A stretch of DNA of 64,000 nt from contig NZ_JAUSAR010000196.1 in NCBI RefSeq assembly GCF_030652515.1, positions 62,001 through 126,000 of the forward strand, in the 5' to 3' direction. Positions 45,563-54,362 of this stretch are shown here, in pieces. The first letter of the stretch is position 1; the number at the start of each line of letters is the position of its first letter. The notes beneath the pieces are model-generated. The model saw only the letters and a program-made list of their open reading frames with translations. It searched no databases and was not told where the DNA came from. The position numbers and the translations under genes are program-made. The DNA is from Aquabacterium sp. GTDB taxonomy: Bacteria > Pseudomonadota > Gammaproteobacteria > Burkholderiales > Burkholderiaceae_C.

Positions 45563-45673
45563 GGGTGGGCAACCCAGGCTTGAGCCATGAATGCAGACGA
45601 GCCCGAAAGCAGTGATGCTCCAGGCGAGAAGGTGGCCGACATGTTATTTCCCTGAGCTGTGGCGGATGCCGCC

Positions 45674-45679
45674 TACAAT
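45674..45679 (+). promoter_or_regulatory. -10 element TACAAT directly before uvrD
   Basis: TACAAT matches the sigma-70 -10 box at 5 of 6 positions. Its distance to the ATG at 45686 is 6 nt, so transcription would begin at or next to the start codon. A weak -35 (CTGAGC, 45652-45657) is 16 nt upstream. No Shine-Dalgarno sequence is visible before the ATG. A GGCGG/CCGCC repeat lies just upstream. Confidence 0.35.
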
Positions 45680-45685
45680 TTTTAG

Positions 45686-48127
45686 ATGATTTCAAATTCG
45701 TCTGACCCAGGATTCTTTCCCCAAACCGGCCCTCAGGGCAATTCCCCCTTGTTGGTGGGTCTCAACGCCGAGCAACTGGCGGCCGTGACCGCGCCTCCCG
45801 GACCACTGCTGATTCTGGCGGGGGCCGGCTCGGGCAAGACGCGGGTGCTGACCACGCGCATCGCCTGGTTGATGCAAACCGGGCAGGTGTCGCCCGCTGG
45901 CGTCCTGGCCGTGACCTTCACCAACAAAGCCGCCAAGGAAATGCTGACGCGCTTGTCGGCGATGCTGCCCATCAACACGCGGGGTCTGTGGATTGGCACC
46001 TTCCACGGGCTGTGCAATCGCTTCCTGCGGGCGCACCACAAATTGGCGGGTTTGCCGCAATCTTTCCAGATCCTGGACACGCAAGACCAGCTGTCGGCCG
46101 TCAAGCGCATCATCAAGGGGCTGAAGTTCGACGAAGAGAAGTGCATCCCCAAGCAGACCAGCTACTTCATCGCCAACGCGAAGGACGATGGCAAACGCCC
46201 CAAGGACATCACGCCGCGCGATGAGGTGGGGCGCATGCAACTGGAGGTCTACCAGGCCTATGAGGATCAATGCCAGCGCGAGGGCGTGGTCGACTTCGCC
46301 GAGCTGATGCTGCGCACGTATGAACTGATGCGCGACCACGGCGAGTTGCGCGACCATTACCAGCGCCGCTTCAAGCACATCCTGGTCGATGAGTTCCAGG
46401 ACACCAACCGCTTGCAGTACGCCTGGTTGAAGATGTTCGCCGGACGGCCTGAAGAGACGGGCAACAGCGTGTTCGCGGTGGGCGATGACGACCAGAGCAT
46501 CTACGCTTTCCGGGGTGCGCAGGTGGGCAACATGGCGGACTTCGAGCGCGAGTTCCGCGTGCCTCGGGTCATCAAGCTGGAGCAGAACTACCGCAGCTTC
46601 GGGCACATCCTGGACGCGGCCAACAAGCTGATCTCAACCAACACGCGCCGCCTGGGCAAGAACCTGCGCACGGATGCTGGCGTGGGCGAACCCATTCGCA
46701 TCTACGAGGCCAGCAGCGACTATGCCGAAGCCCAGTGGCTGGTGGACGAAGCCCGACTGATGGTGCGAGAAGGCCATGCCTTGAAAGAGCTCGCGGTGCT
46801 GTACCGCAGCAATGCGCAATCACGCGTGATCGAGTCGGCGTTGTTCAATGCCAGCGTTCCTTACAAGGTGTACGGCGGCCTGCGCTTTTTTGAGCGTGCT
46901 GAAGTCAAGCACGCGCTGGCCTACCTGCGTTTGTTGGAGAACCCGAACGACGACACCAGCTACCTGCGCGTGGTCAACTTCCCGGCGCGCGGCATTGGCG
47001 CGCGCACGCTGGAGGTGCTGCAGGACACCGCTCGTGGCAGTGCCCGCAGCCTGTGGCAAAGCGTGACGGCGGTGCCGGGCAAGGCGGGGGGCAATCTGCA
47101 AGCCTTCAACGCCTTGATCGATGCCATGCGTGCCGCGACCCAAGGGCTGACTTTGCGCGAGATCATCGAACACGTGGTCGAGGCCAGCGGCTTGGCAGAT
47201 TTCTATCGGCTGGAGAAAGAAGGTCAGGAGCGCCTGGAGAATCTGGCCGAACTGGTGAATGCCGCCGAAGCCTTCGTGACGCTGGAAGGCTTTGGCAAGG
47301 ACGCTGTGGGTTTGCCGGTGGACGAGTTGCCCGGCACGATTGCCGAGGGCTTGCCCCGCGCCGTGGCATTGGTCGAGACCTTGCCCGATGCCGAGACCGG
47401 CGAGATCATCTCGCCCCTGGTCGCTTTCCTGACCCACGCGGCCTTGGAGGCGGGTGACAACCAGGCGCAAGCGGGGCAGGATGCGGTGCAGTTGATGAGC
47501 ATCCACGCGGCCAAGGGCCTGGAGTTCGACAGCGTGTTCATCACGGGCCTGGAAGAGGGCTTGTTCCCGCACGAGAACTCGATGACCGACACAGACGGCC
47601 TGGAAGAAGAGCGCCGCCTGATGTACGTGGCCATCACGCGCGCTCGAAGGCGCTTGCACATCAGCTTCAGCCAGACGCGCATGCTGCATGGCCAGACCCG
47701 CTACAACATCAAGAGCCGTTTCCTGGATGAGTTGCCGGAAGAATCCTTGAAGTGGCTGACGCCGCGCAACCAGGGCTTTGGTTCCGGCTATGCCAAGTCA
47801 TACCAGGAGGCCTGGAGCAGTGGCAAGGGCATGGGGTCGGTGGTGGGCGCGGGCGCGCAGCCTTATCGATCTGGTGGCAGCTACTACGGCGCCAAGAAGG
47901 AAGACGACTTCAAGGACCTGACCGCACCTTTGCCCAACAAGATGGCCCAAGCCAAGAGCGAGGGCGGCTTCCGGTCAGGCCAGAGCGTGTTCCACAACAA
48001 GTTTGGCGAAGGCGTGGTGCTGACCCTGGAAGGCAATGGTGCCGATGCCCGGGTTCAGGTCAACTTTGGCCGCCATGGCACCAAGTGGTTGATGCTGAGC
48101 ATGGCCAAGCTGACCCCGATCGAGTGA
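45686..48127 (+). CDS. uvrD: UvrD/PcrA/Rep-family DNA helicase
   Basis: Superfamily I 3'-5' DNA helicase of 813 residues. Walker A LAGAGSGKTRVLTTRI (about residue 44-59), GTFHGLCNRFLR, motif II VDEFQDTNRLQYAW, motif III VGDDDQSIYAFRGA, motif IV EQNYRS, motif V MSIHAAKGLEFDSVFITGLE, motif VI EERRLMYVAITRARRRL. The C-terminal Tudor-like segment (SVFHNKFGEGVVLTLEGNGA) is typical of PcrA/UvrD. First 22 residues (MISNSSDPGFF...) are not conserved; a TTG/GTG start near residue 22 is possible. It acts in excision/mismatch repair and replication. Confidence 0.94.
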   Translation: MISNSSDPGFFPQTGPQGNSPLLVGLNAEQLAAVTAPPGPLLILAGAGSGKTRVLTTRIAWLMQTGQVSPAGVLAVTFTNKAAKEMLTRLSAMLPINTRGLWIGTFHGLCNRFLRAHHKLAGLPQSFQILDTQDQLSAVKRIIKGLKFDEEKCIPKQTSYFIANAKDDGKRPKDITPRDEVGRMQLEVYQAYEDQCQREGVVDFAELMLRTYELMRDHGELRDHYQRRFKHILVDEFQDTNRLQYAWLKMFAGRPEETGNSVFAVGDDDQSIYAFRGAQVGNMADFEREFRVPRVIKLEQNYRSFGHILDAANKLISTNTRRLGKNLRTDAGVGEPIRIYEASSDYAEAQWLVDEARLMVREGHALKELAVLYRSNAQSRVIESALFNASVPYKVYGGLRFFERAEVKHALAYLRLLENPNDDTSYLRVVNFPARGIGARTLEVLQDTARGSARSLWQSVTAVPGKAGGNLQAFNALIDAMRAATQGLTLREIIEHVVEASGLADFYRLEKEGQERLENLAELVNAAEAFVTLEGFGKDAVGLPVDELPGTIAEGLPRAVALVETLPDAETGEIISPLVAFLTHAALEAGDNQAQAGQDAVQLMSIHAAKGLEFDSVFITGLEEGLFPHENSMTDTDGLEEERRLMYVAITRARRRLHISFSQTRMLHGQTRYNIKSRFLDELPEESLKWLTPRNQGFGSGYAKSYQEAWSSGKGMGSVVGAGAQPYRSGGSYYGAKKEDDFKDLTAPLPNKMAQAKSEGGFRSGQSVFHNKFGEGVVLTLEGNGADARVQVNFGRHGTKWLMLSMAKLTPIE

Positions 48128-48139
48128 CCGAAGAAGGCC

Positions 48140-48769
48140 TCAGACCAGGCCGTTGCGGATGGCGTAGACCGTGAGCTCGGAGTTGTTGGCCAGGCCCAGC
48201 TTCTCCAGCACGCGGGCGCGGTAGACGCTGACAGTCTTGGGGCTGAGCAGCAATTGCTCGGCGATGTCCGACAGCTTCTTGCCCGAGGCGATCATCACCA
48301 GGGTTTGCAGCTCGCGGTCAGACAGTTTTTGATGCGCGTCTTCAGGCGCGGGCGTGGTCAGGTTGTCGACCAGCATCTGCGCCATCTCGGGCGTCACGTA
48401 TTTCTTGCCCTGCGACACGGTGCGCACGGCGGCCACGATCTGGGCGGCGTCGCTGCCCTTGTTGAGGTAGCCCGCAGCACCGGCCTTCAGGGCACGCATG
48501 GCGTACTGGTCTTCGGGGTACATGGACACGACCAGCACCTTCAAGGTGGTGCCTTCTTCCTTCAGCACATGCAGCACGTCCAGGCCGCTGCGGCCGGGCA
48601 GGTTGATGTCCAGCACCAGCACATCGCAGGACTTCGAGCGCAGCAATTCGCGCAGTTCGCCATAGTCGCCCGCCTCGCCAACGACGTCGATGTCGTCTGC
48701 ATCGGCCAGCGTGTCGCGGATGCCTCGACGGATCAAGGCGTGGTCGTCACACAGAATCACTTTGATCAT
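48140..48769 (-). CDS. NarL/FixJ-type response regulator
   Basis: Two-domain transcription regulator of 209 residues. Receiver domain with acidic pair Asp8/Asp9 and phosphoacceptor Asp54 (VLVLDINLPGRSG), Thr/Ser-Lys switch (VSMYPED; GYLNKGS), and a C-terminal LuxR helix-turn-helix (LSDRELQTLVMIASGKKLSD ... SPKTVSVYRARVLEKLGL). Start ATG 48769 overlaps the kinase stop by ATGA, so it is the cognate partner. The target genes are unknown. Confidence 0.93.
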   Translation of the reverse strand: MIKVILCDDHALIRRGIRDTLADADDIDVVGEAGDYGELRELLRSKSCDVLVLDINLPGRSGLDVLHVLKEEGTTLKVLVVSMYPEDQYAMRALKAGAAGYLNKGSDAAQIVAAVRTVSQGKKYVTPEMAQMLVDNLTTPAPEDAHQKLSDRELQTLVMIASGKKLSDIAEQLLLSPKTVSVYRARVLEKLGLANNSELTVYAIRNGLV

Positions 48770-49992
48770 TGGGTACCCCATGCGGTGGGGTCGTCAGGGT
48801 CGCCTTCGGTACCGACGGTATCGATGCTCAATTCTGGCGCAATTGCATCCAGGAAACCGTTTTCGGGGCCAGACAAGGGGACGGACAGAATCAAGGTTGT
48901 GCCATTGGCACCACTGCTGATGTCCACCCAGCCACCCACGGTTTCGGCGCGCTCGTGCAGACCTCGGATGCCGAAGGACTTGGCCTTGGCCAGGTCGTCG
49001 GGGCTCAAGCCTCGGCCGTTGTCGCTCACTTCCAGCGACAGCACGCCGCCGGCCTGGGCCAGGTCCACACTGACGCGGCTGGCTTGCGCGTGTTTGGACA
49101 CGTTGGTGAGCGACTCCTGTGCGAAGCGGTAAGCCACCAGCGGCACGCCAGCCGACAGCACCATCTGTTCATGGCTGGTGCGAAATTCGGTGGCGATGCC
49201 GGTGCGCTTGGCGAACCGGTCGCTCATCCACTGCAGGGCGGCCACCAGGCCTTGCTCAAGGATGGCGGGCCGCAGGTTGTGCATGATGCGCTGCGTGGCC
49301 TCGTGGGCCATGGTGACGGCCTCCATGGCCTGCTGGGCGTGCTCGGCGATGTCGGGCGTGGTGGCATGCCGCGCGATCCAGGCGAGGTCGAACTTGACGG
49401 CGGTGAGCGCGCCGCCCACGTCGTCATGGATTTCGCGGGCAATGGCCGCGCGTTCCTGCTCGATGGTGGTCTGCAAATGCTGGGCGAGTTCGCGGATTTG
49501 CTGGCGTGAGCGGGTCAGGGCCAGGTCGGCGTACTGTTTCGCGATGCGGGTGCGGTTGGCCTCGATGGCCAGCAGCGCGGCCGGGGCCAGGCGCGCCAGG
49601 TTGCTTTTGAGCAGGTAGTCGTTGGCGCCGTTGCGCATCGCTTGCACAGCGATGTCTTCGCCGATTTCGCCAGATACCAGGATGAAGGGCACCAGCTTGC
49701 CCAGCGAGCGCACCTTGTCCAGGGCGGCCAGGCCAGAGTAGCCGGGCAGGTTGTAGTCGGACAGGATCAAGTCCCATTCCTGTTCCAGGGCTTCGGACAG
49801 GCTGGCCTCGTTTTCGACGCGCAAAACCTCGGCCAGGATGCCGCCCCGGCGCAGGTGAATCATCACCAGGTCATGGTCGGGCTCGCTGTCTTCCAGGTGC
49901 AGGACCCTGAGGCGAACGGGCGATTCGCTGGTCGCGTGGGCGGGTGCCGCAGGCGGCCGTGGAAAGGAAGGGGGCGTGAAATGGTCGGACAC
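48766..49992 (-). CDS. Soluble REC-histidine kinase (HisKA_3 type)
   Basis: Cytosolic hybrid kinase of 408 residues with no TM segment. An N-terminal receiver (about 26-145; Asp79 in WDLILSDYNLPGYSG) precedes a HisKA_3 dimerisation domain with His189 in RAAIAREIHDDVGGALTAVK and a HATPase_c domain (QESLTNVSKHAQASRVSVDL; DNGRGLSP; GIRGLHERAETVGG). The receiver-first layout suggests input from another histidine kinase rather than direct sensing. It is translationally coupled to the NarL-type regulator. The last 40 residues are acidic and non-conserved. Confidence 0.92.
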   Translation of the reverse strand: MSDHFTPPSFPRPPAAPAHATSESPVRLRVLHLEDSEPDHDLVMIHLRRGGILAEVLRVENEASLSEALEQEWDLILSDYNLPGYSGLAALDKVRSLGKLVPFILVSGEIGEDIAVQAMRNGANDYLLKSNLARLAPAALLAIEANRTRIAKQYADLALTRSRQQIRELAQHLQTTIEQERAAIAREIHDDVGGALTAVKFDLAWIARHATTPDIAEHAQQAMEAVTMAHEATQRIMHNLRPAILEQGLVAALQWMSDRFAKRTGIATEFRTSHEQMVLSAGVPLVAYRFAQESLTNVSKHAQASRVSVDLAQAGGVLSLEVSDNGRGLSPDDLAKAKSFGIRGLHERAETVGGWVDISSGANGTTLILSVPLSGPENGFLDAIAPELSIDTVGTEGDPDDPTAWGTQ

Positions 49993-50085
49993 AGGGGGCC
50001 TTCAATCCTTCGATTTGCGCCAAGTTTTCCCGCGTCATTGTGACTACTCGGCGGCCGAATAAGTGAAAAATTCTAACAATCGCGC

Positions 50086-50111
50086 AAGTCCCGCGCATTT
50101 CCTGCCGATAT
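50086..50111 (+). promoter_or_regulatory. Candidate FliA (sigma-28) promoter of the chemotaxis operon
   Basis: GCCGATAT (50104-50111) matches the FliA -10 box GCCGATAA at 7 of 8 positions; AAGT (50086-50089) lies at about the right distance for the -35 element. Transcription would begin near 50118, about 78 nt before the first gene. Confidence 0.5.
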
Positions 50112-50195
50112 AGGGAATGACCTCGGTGCGACATGCGCACCGACATGCCAGTCCCGCAGTTTGGGGCCCCGAAACCAGGTTCAGTGGAGTCACGG

Positions 50196-50651
50196 ATGCT
50201 GACCAACGAAGAAGGCGAAGTGAGCGCCCCACCCGCAGAGATGTCTCTGTTGGCCGCGGCTGCTTTGCAAGACCACCTGATGACGGCGGCCAATGACCTG
50301 GAGCGGCTTCAGCGTTTGCTGGACGATGCCTGCGGCGCCCTGATCGACGGCTTTCACGGCGCGGCCAGCCAATTGGGCGCAGTGATCGACCAGGGCGGCA
50401 AAGAGCTGCCCCCGGCCTTGCAGGAAACCCTGCAGACGCTTTACCGCACGGTGACAGCGCTGCAATTCCAGGACATGGCCACTCAATTGATCGTTCACAC
50501 CAACCGGCGCCTTCGCAGTTGCGCCGACCAGATTGCCAGGGATGCCATGGGCGATGACCCCGATGGTGAAGCGATCGTGGACGAAGGCCCCCTCAAACCC
50601 AATCCCGTGACCCAGGACGAAATGGACGCTGGGTCTGTGGAGTTGTTCTAA
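50196..50651 (+). CDS. Short CheZ-like chemotaxis protein (putative CheY-P phosphatase)
   Basis: Protein of 151 residues, mostly helical. ALQFQDMATQLIVHTNRRL contains FQD-x3-Q (Asp93, Gln97), the same spacing as the catalytic Asp143/Gln147 of E. coli CheZ (FQDLTGQ). The tail is acidic and ends EMDAGSVELF, reminiscent of the CheY-binding C-terminal helix of CheZ. It is shorter than CheZ (about 214 residues) and lacks much of the long hairpin. First gene of the operon, directly before cheY. ATG 50196 follows GGAG; a start at 50133 is open but less likely. Confidence 0.7.
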   Translation: MLTNEEGEVSAPPAEMSLLAAAALQDHLMTAANDLERLQRLLDDACGALIDGFHGAASQLGAVIDQGGKELPPALQETLQTLYRTVTALQFQDMATQLIVHTNRRLRSCADQIARDAMGDDPDGEAIVDEGPLKPNPVTQDEMDAGSVELF

Positions 50652-50749
50652 AGATTCTGTCTCATCTGCCGAAATACCGATCGTCGTTGATTGGCTTTTT
50701 TGGCCCCCTGACCTGTTTTGTTTTTATTCAAGCCCCCCCGGAGAGCGAC

Positions 50750-51112
50750 ATGCATTCAATCCTTGCCGTCGACGATTCAGCCTCAATGCGGCAGATGGTT
50801 TCTTTCACGCTCAAGAGCGCCGGTTACAACGTCATCGAAGCCGTTGACGGCCAGGACGCCTGGGAAAAAGCGGGGGGCCGCAGTTTTGACCTCGTGCTGA
50901 CCGACCAGAACATGCCCCGCATGGATGGCATCAGCCTGACCAAGAAGTTGCGCGAGAACCCGCAGTTCAAGGCCACGCCCATCCTGATCCTGACGACCGA
51001 GTCCAGCGACCAGATGAAGATGGCCGGGCGTTCGGCAGGTGCCACGGGCTGGCTGGTCAAGCCTTTTGACCCCAACAAATTGCTGGAAGTCATCAAGAAG
51101 GTGATTCGCTGA
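50750..51112 (+). CDS. cheY: Chemotaxis response regulator CheY
   Basis: Single receiver domain of 120 residues. Acidic pocket Asp8/Asp9 (LAVDDSASMRQ), phosphoacceptor Asp52 (VLTDQNMPRMDG), Thr82/Thr83 (LILTTES), and Lys104 (GWLVKPFDPNK) are all in place. GGAGAG precedes the ATG. Receives phosphate from CheA and binds the flagellar switch; the upstream CheZ-like protein is the probable phosphatase. Confidence 0.95.
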   Translation: MHSILAVDDSASMRQMVSFTLKSAGYNVIEAVDGQDAWEKAGGRSFDLVLTDQNMPRMDGISLTKKLRENPQFKATPILILTTESSDQMKMAGRSAGATGWLVKPFDPNKLLEVIKKVIR

Positions 51113-51173
51113 GGCGAGTCGGCCAAGCATTGATTGACGCAGTGATCACGCACAAGACATTCAGGAGCCGGAC

Positions 51174-53288
51174 ATGGCAGAGATGAACACCGACAACAGC
51201 CAATCCGCAGGGATTGACCTTAGCCAGTTTTACCAAGTCTTCTTTGAAGAAGCCGGTGAGAACCTGGACAACATGGAGCAGCTCCTGCTCGGCCTGGACA
51301 TCACCCAGGCGGATGACGAAGAACTGAACGCCATCTTCCGCTGCGCGCATTCGATCAAGGGCGGCGCGGCCACCTTTGGCTTCAGCGATGTGGCCGAGTT
51401 GACCCACCAGATGGAGACGCTGCTGGACAAGCTGCGCCGCCACGAGCTGGCTCCCAATGCGAGCATGGTGGATGTGCTGCTGGCCTCGGGCGATGCGCTC
51501 AAGGCCCAGTTGGCGCGCCACCAGGGCAATGGTGGGGATGCGATCGACACCACTGAATTGCTGTTCAACGTTCGTGCGCTGGTGGCTGGCGAGGCGCCCG
51601 TGGCCATCGCGGCCGCGCCGGTCGTGGCCGCGCAGCCCGCCGCGTCCGTGGCCGCAGCACCCGCCGCCAAGGGCAAGCGCCTGGTCGAGCTGCGCGTCGG
51701 ACCTTTGAGCAATCTGGCTCAGGCCGATGAACTGCGCGATCTGTTCAAGGAAATCGAAGGCCTGGGCACGATCGAAGATCTGCCCAGCCTGCCCGACCAG
51801 GCCAACACCCGCCGCTTCAAGTTGGAGACGGCGTCGGCCGAGTCGGACCTCCTGGACCTGTTCACCTTCCACGTGTCGCGCGAAGAAGTTGTCTTCCTGC
51901 CCTGGAGTGAAGGTGGTGTGGAGGTTGATCCTGACAAAGGCCTGTTCGAGGGAGGCCCTGCGGCCGCTCACGAAGAGCCTGGCTACGGATTTTTTGACAA
52001 TGCACCTGGCGCCCCCACAGGCCGCGCCGTGGCGGTGTCTGCCGCTTCTGCCGAGGTGGCGACTGCATCTTCAGCGGCGGCCAAGCCCGCTGCCAAAGCC
52101 GACAAGCCTGCCGCCGGTGGCCTGGAGTCCTCCACCATCCGCGTGTCGGTCGAGAAGGTCGATCAACTCATCAACCTGGTTGGCGAGCTGGTGATCACGC
52201 AAGCCATGCTGGCGCAAAACAGCCGTGGCCTGGACCCGGTGCTCTACCAGCAACTGGTCAGCGGCCTGACCGACCTGGACCGCAATACCCGCGATTTGCA
52301 GGAAGCAGTCATGTCGATCCGGATGATTCCGATGTCGACTGTGTTCAGCCGCTTCCCGCGCATGCTGCGCGACCTGGCCAACAAGCTGGGCAAGAAGGTC
52401 GAGCTGGTCATGCAAGGTGAATCCACCGAGCTGGACAAGGGCCTGGTCGAGAAGATCACCGACCCCCTGACCCACCTGGTGCGCAACTCCTGCGACCACG
52501 GCGTGGAAATGCCCGCCGACCGCATCGCCAAGGGCAAGCCGGAAGTGGGCACCATCACCCTGGCCGCATCGCACCAAGGCGGCTCGATCGTCATTGAAGT
52601 TCGTGACGATGGCCGTGGCCTGAACCGCGAAAAACTGATCAGCAAGGCGCGCGAGAAAGGCATCGACGCGCCGGACACCATGTCCGACAGCGACTGCTGG
52701 AACCTCATCTTTGCGCCAGGCTTCTCAACCGCCGACGAAGTCACCGACGTGTCGGGCCGAGGCGTGGGCATGGACGTGGTCAAGCGCAACATCACCTCGC
52801 TGGGGGGCACGGTGGAGATCGACTCCGCCGAAGGCTACGGCATGCGCGTCTCGGTGCGTCTGCCGCTGACCCTGGCCATCATGGACGGCATGAGCGTGGG
52901 CGTGGGCGAAGAGGTCTACATCCTGCCGCTGTCGTCGGTGGTGGAAAGCTTCCAGGTCAACGAAGAGATGGTCAAGACCATCGGCGGCTCGGGTCGCGTG
53001 GTCGAGGTGCGCGAGGAGTACATGCCGGTGATCGAGCTGGAGAAGGTCTTTGGCGTGCCGCGATTCGACTGGGAACACACCAGCGGGATCATGGTCGTGG
53101 TGGAAGCCGAAGGCGGGCGCGTGGCGCTGCTGGTGGACGAACTGCTGGGCCAACAGCAAGTGGTCGTCAAGAACCTGGAAAGCAACTACCGCAAAGTCAA
53201 TGATGTCTCGGGGGCCACCATCATGGGTGATGGCCGCGTGGCGTTGATTCTGGACGTGGGCAGCCTGGTGCGTCGTTCGCGCCATTGA
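51174..53288 (+). CDS. cheA: Chemotaxis histidine kinase CheA
   Basis: Histidine kinase of 704 residues. Hpt domain with His59 (FRCAHSIKGGAATFGF), a long Ala-rich linker and an additional small alpha/beta region (about 165-245), a dimerisation domain (STIRVSVEKVDQLINLVGEL), HATPase (THLVRNSCDHGVEMP; VRDDGRGLNREKL; GRGVGMDVVK) and CheW-like P5 domain. The canonical P2 CheY-docking domain is not obvious; the region 165-260 (VELRVGPLSNLAQADELRDL...) may serve that purpose. AGGAG precedes the ATG. Confidence 0.95.
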   Translation: MAEMNTDNSQSAGIDLSQFYQVFFEEAGENLDNMEQLLLGLDITQADDEELNAIFRCAHSIKGGAATFGFSDVAELTHQMETLLDKLRRHELAPNASMVDVLLASGDALKAQLARHQGNGGDAIDTTELLFNVRALVAGEAPVAIAAAPVVAAQPAASVAAAPAAKGKRLVELRVGPLSNLAQADELRDLFKEIEGLGTIEDLPSLPDQANTRRFKLETASAESDLLDLFTFHVSREEVVFLPWSEGGVEVDPDKGLFEGGPAAAHEEPGYGFFDNAPGAPTGRAVAVSAASAEVATASSAAAKPAAKADKPAAGGLESSTIRVSVEKVDQLINLVGELVITQAMLAQNSRGLDPVLYQQLVSGLTDLDRNTRDLQEAVMSIRMIPMSTVFSRFPRMLRDLANKLGKKVELVMQGESTELDKGLVEKITDPLTHLVRNSCDHGVEMPADRIAKGKPEVGTITLAASHQGGSIVIEVRDDGRGLNREKLISKAREKGIDAPDTMSDSDCWNLIFAPGFSTADEVTDVSGRGVGMDVVKRNITSLGGTVEIDSAEGYGMRVSVRLPLTLAIMDGMSVGVGEEVYILPLSSVVESFQVNEEMVKTIGGSGRVVEVREEYMPVIELEKVFGVPRFDWEHTSGIMVVVEAEGGRVALLVDELLGQQQVVVKNLESNYRKVNDVSGATIMGDGRVALILDVGSLVRRSRH

Positions 53289-53330
53289 TCCGACTCACCC
53301 GCAAGCAATAGATACCTTGGAGAACAAGCC

Positions 53331-53807
53331 ATGGGCATGATGGAAAAACTGGACCTGCAGACCGACCTGGCGCGCGAGTACCTGACCTTTCGACTGGGCG
53401 ATGAAGAGTACGGCATCGACATCCTGAAGGTGCAAGAGATCCGCGGTTACGAGAACCCGACCCGCATCGCCAATGCATCGCACTTCCTCAAGGGCGTTGT
53501 CAACCTGCGGGGCACGATTGTCCCTATCGTTGACCTGCGTTTGCGCTTTGGCTGTGCCTCGGCGGAGTACAACGCTTTCACGGTGTCCATCGTCTTGCAC
53601 ATCGGGCACCGCACCATCGGCACGGTGGTCGACTCCGTGAGCGACGTGATGGAGATCCCGGCCGAGTCTGTCAGGCCCGCGCCCGAGATGCATTCGGCCA
53701 TCGACGCTGGCTTCATCCGTGGGTTGGCCCAGGTGGGTGAGCGCATGGTGATCCTGCTGGACATCGAAGGTCTGTTGATGAGTCCGGACATGGGCTTGGC
53801 CGACTGA
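53331..53807 (+). CDS. cheW: Chemotaxis coupling protein CheW
   Basis: Scaffold of 158 residues linking receptors to CheA. Core signature EYLTFRLGDEEYGIDILKVQ, IANASHFLKGVVNLRGTIVP IVDLR-type strand and GTVVDSVSDVMEI are typical. GGAG precedes the ATG; it follows cheA by 42 nt. Confidence 0.95.
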   Translation: MGMMEKLDLQTDLAREYLTFRLGDEEYGIDILKVQEIRGYENPTRIANASHFLKGVVNLRGTIVPIVDLRLRFGCASAEYNAFTVSIVLHIGHRTIGTVVDSVSDVMEIPAESVRPAPEMHSAIDAGFIRGLAQVGERMVILLDIEGLLMSPDMGLAD

Positions 53808-53853
53808 CCGGAACTTGTGTTTCCCCTCTTTTCAACATTGATTGGACGCTGAC

Positions 53854-54315
53854 ATGAAAACCAAACTCGCGCTGATGTTGTCTCTGGCCCTGTCGGTGGG
53901 GGCGTCCAGCGTCCTGGCCGCTGAAGGTGGTGCCACCAAGGATGAGGCGGTGGCGATGGTCAAGAAGGGCGTGGCCCACGTCAAATCGGCTGGCAAGGAC
54001 AAGGCCTATGCCGACATCAGCGACAAGGCCAACGCCGAGTTCCACCACCAGGACCTGTACCTCACGGTCTACCAGCTGGATGGCACGGTCAAGGCGCACG
54101 GCGCCAACACCAAGATGATCGGCAAGAACCTGATCGAGCTGAAAGACATCGACGGCAAGGCCTTCGTGAAGGAGCGCATGGACCTGGCCAAGGCCAACGC
54201 CACCTTCTGGCAGGACTACAAGTTCACCAACCCCGAGACCAAGAAAATCGAGCCCAAGAGCATGTATTGCGAGAAGCTCGAAGACACCGTGGTTTGCGGC
54301 GGCATCTATAAATAA
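53854..54315 (+). CDS. Secreted single Cache-domain protein in chemotaxis operon
   Basis: Periplasmic protein of 153 residues. Signal peptide [20 protein letters not shown]...AA, then one small Cache_2-like sensor domain: [57 protein letters not shown] and [19 protein letters not shown]. Such domains are normally the extracellular part of receptors or kinases. Free copies may present ligand to a receptor. Lying between cheW and a chemoreceptor gene, it may act with that receptor; this is inference. The only start giving a signal peptide is ATG 53854. Confidence 0.85.
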   Translation: MKTKLALMLSLALSVGASSVLAAEGGATKDEAVAMVKKGVAHVKSAGKDKAYADISDKANAEFHHQDLYLTVYQLDGTVKAHGANTKMIGKNLIELKDIDGKAFVKERMDLAKANATFWQDYKFTNPETKKIEPKSMYCEKLEDTVVCGGIYK

Positions 54316-54362
54316 CGGCGCTTTCCCTCACTCGGCGTCTGAGTTGGGCGCAGGAATCTAGT

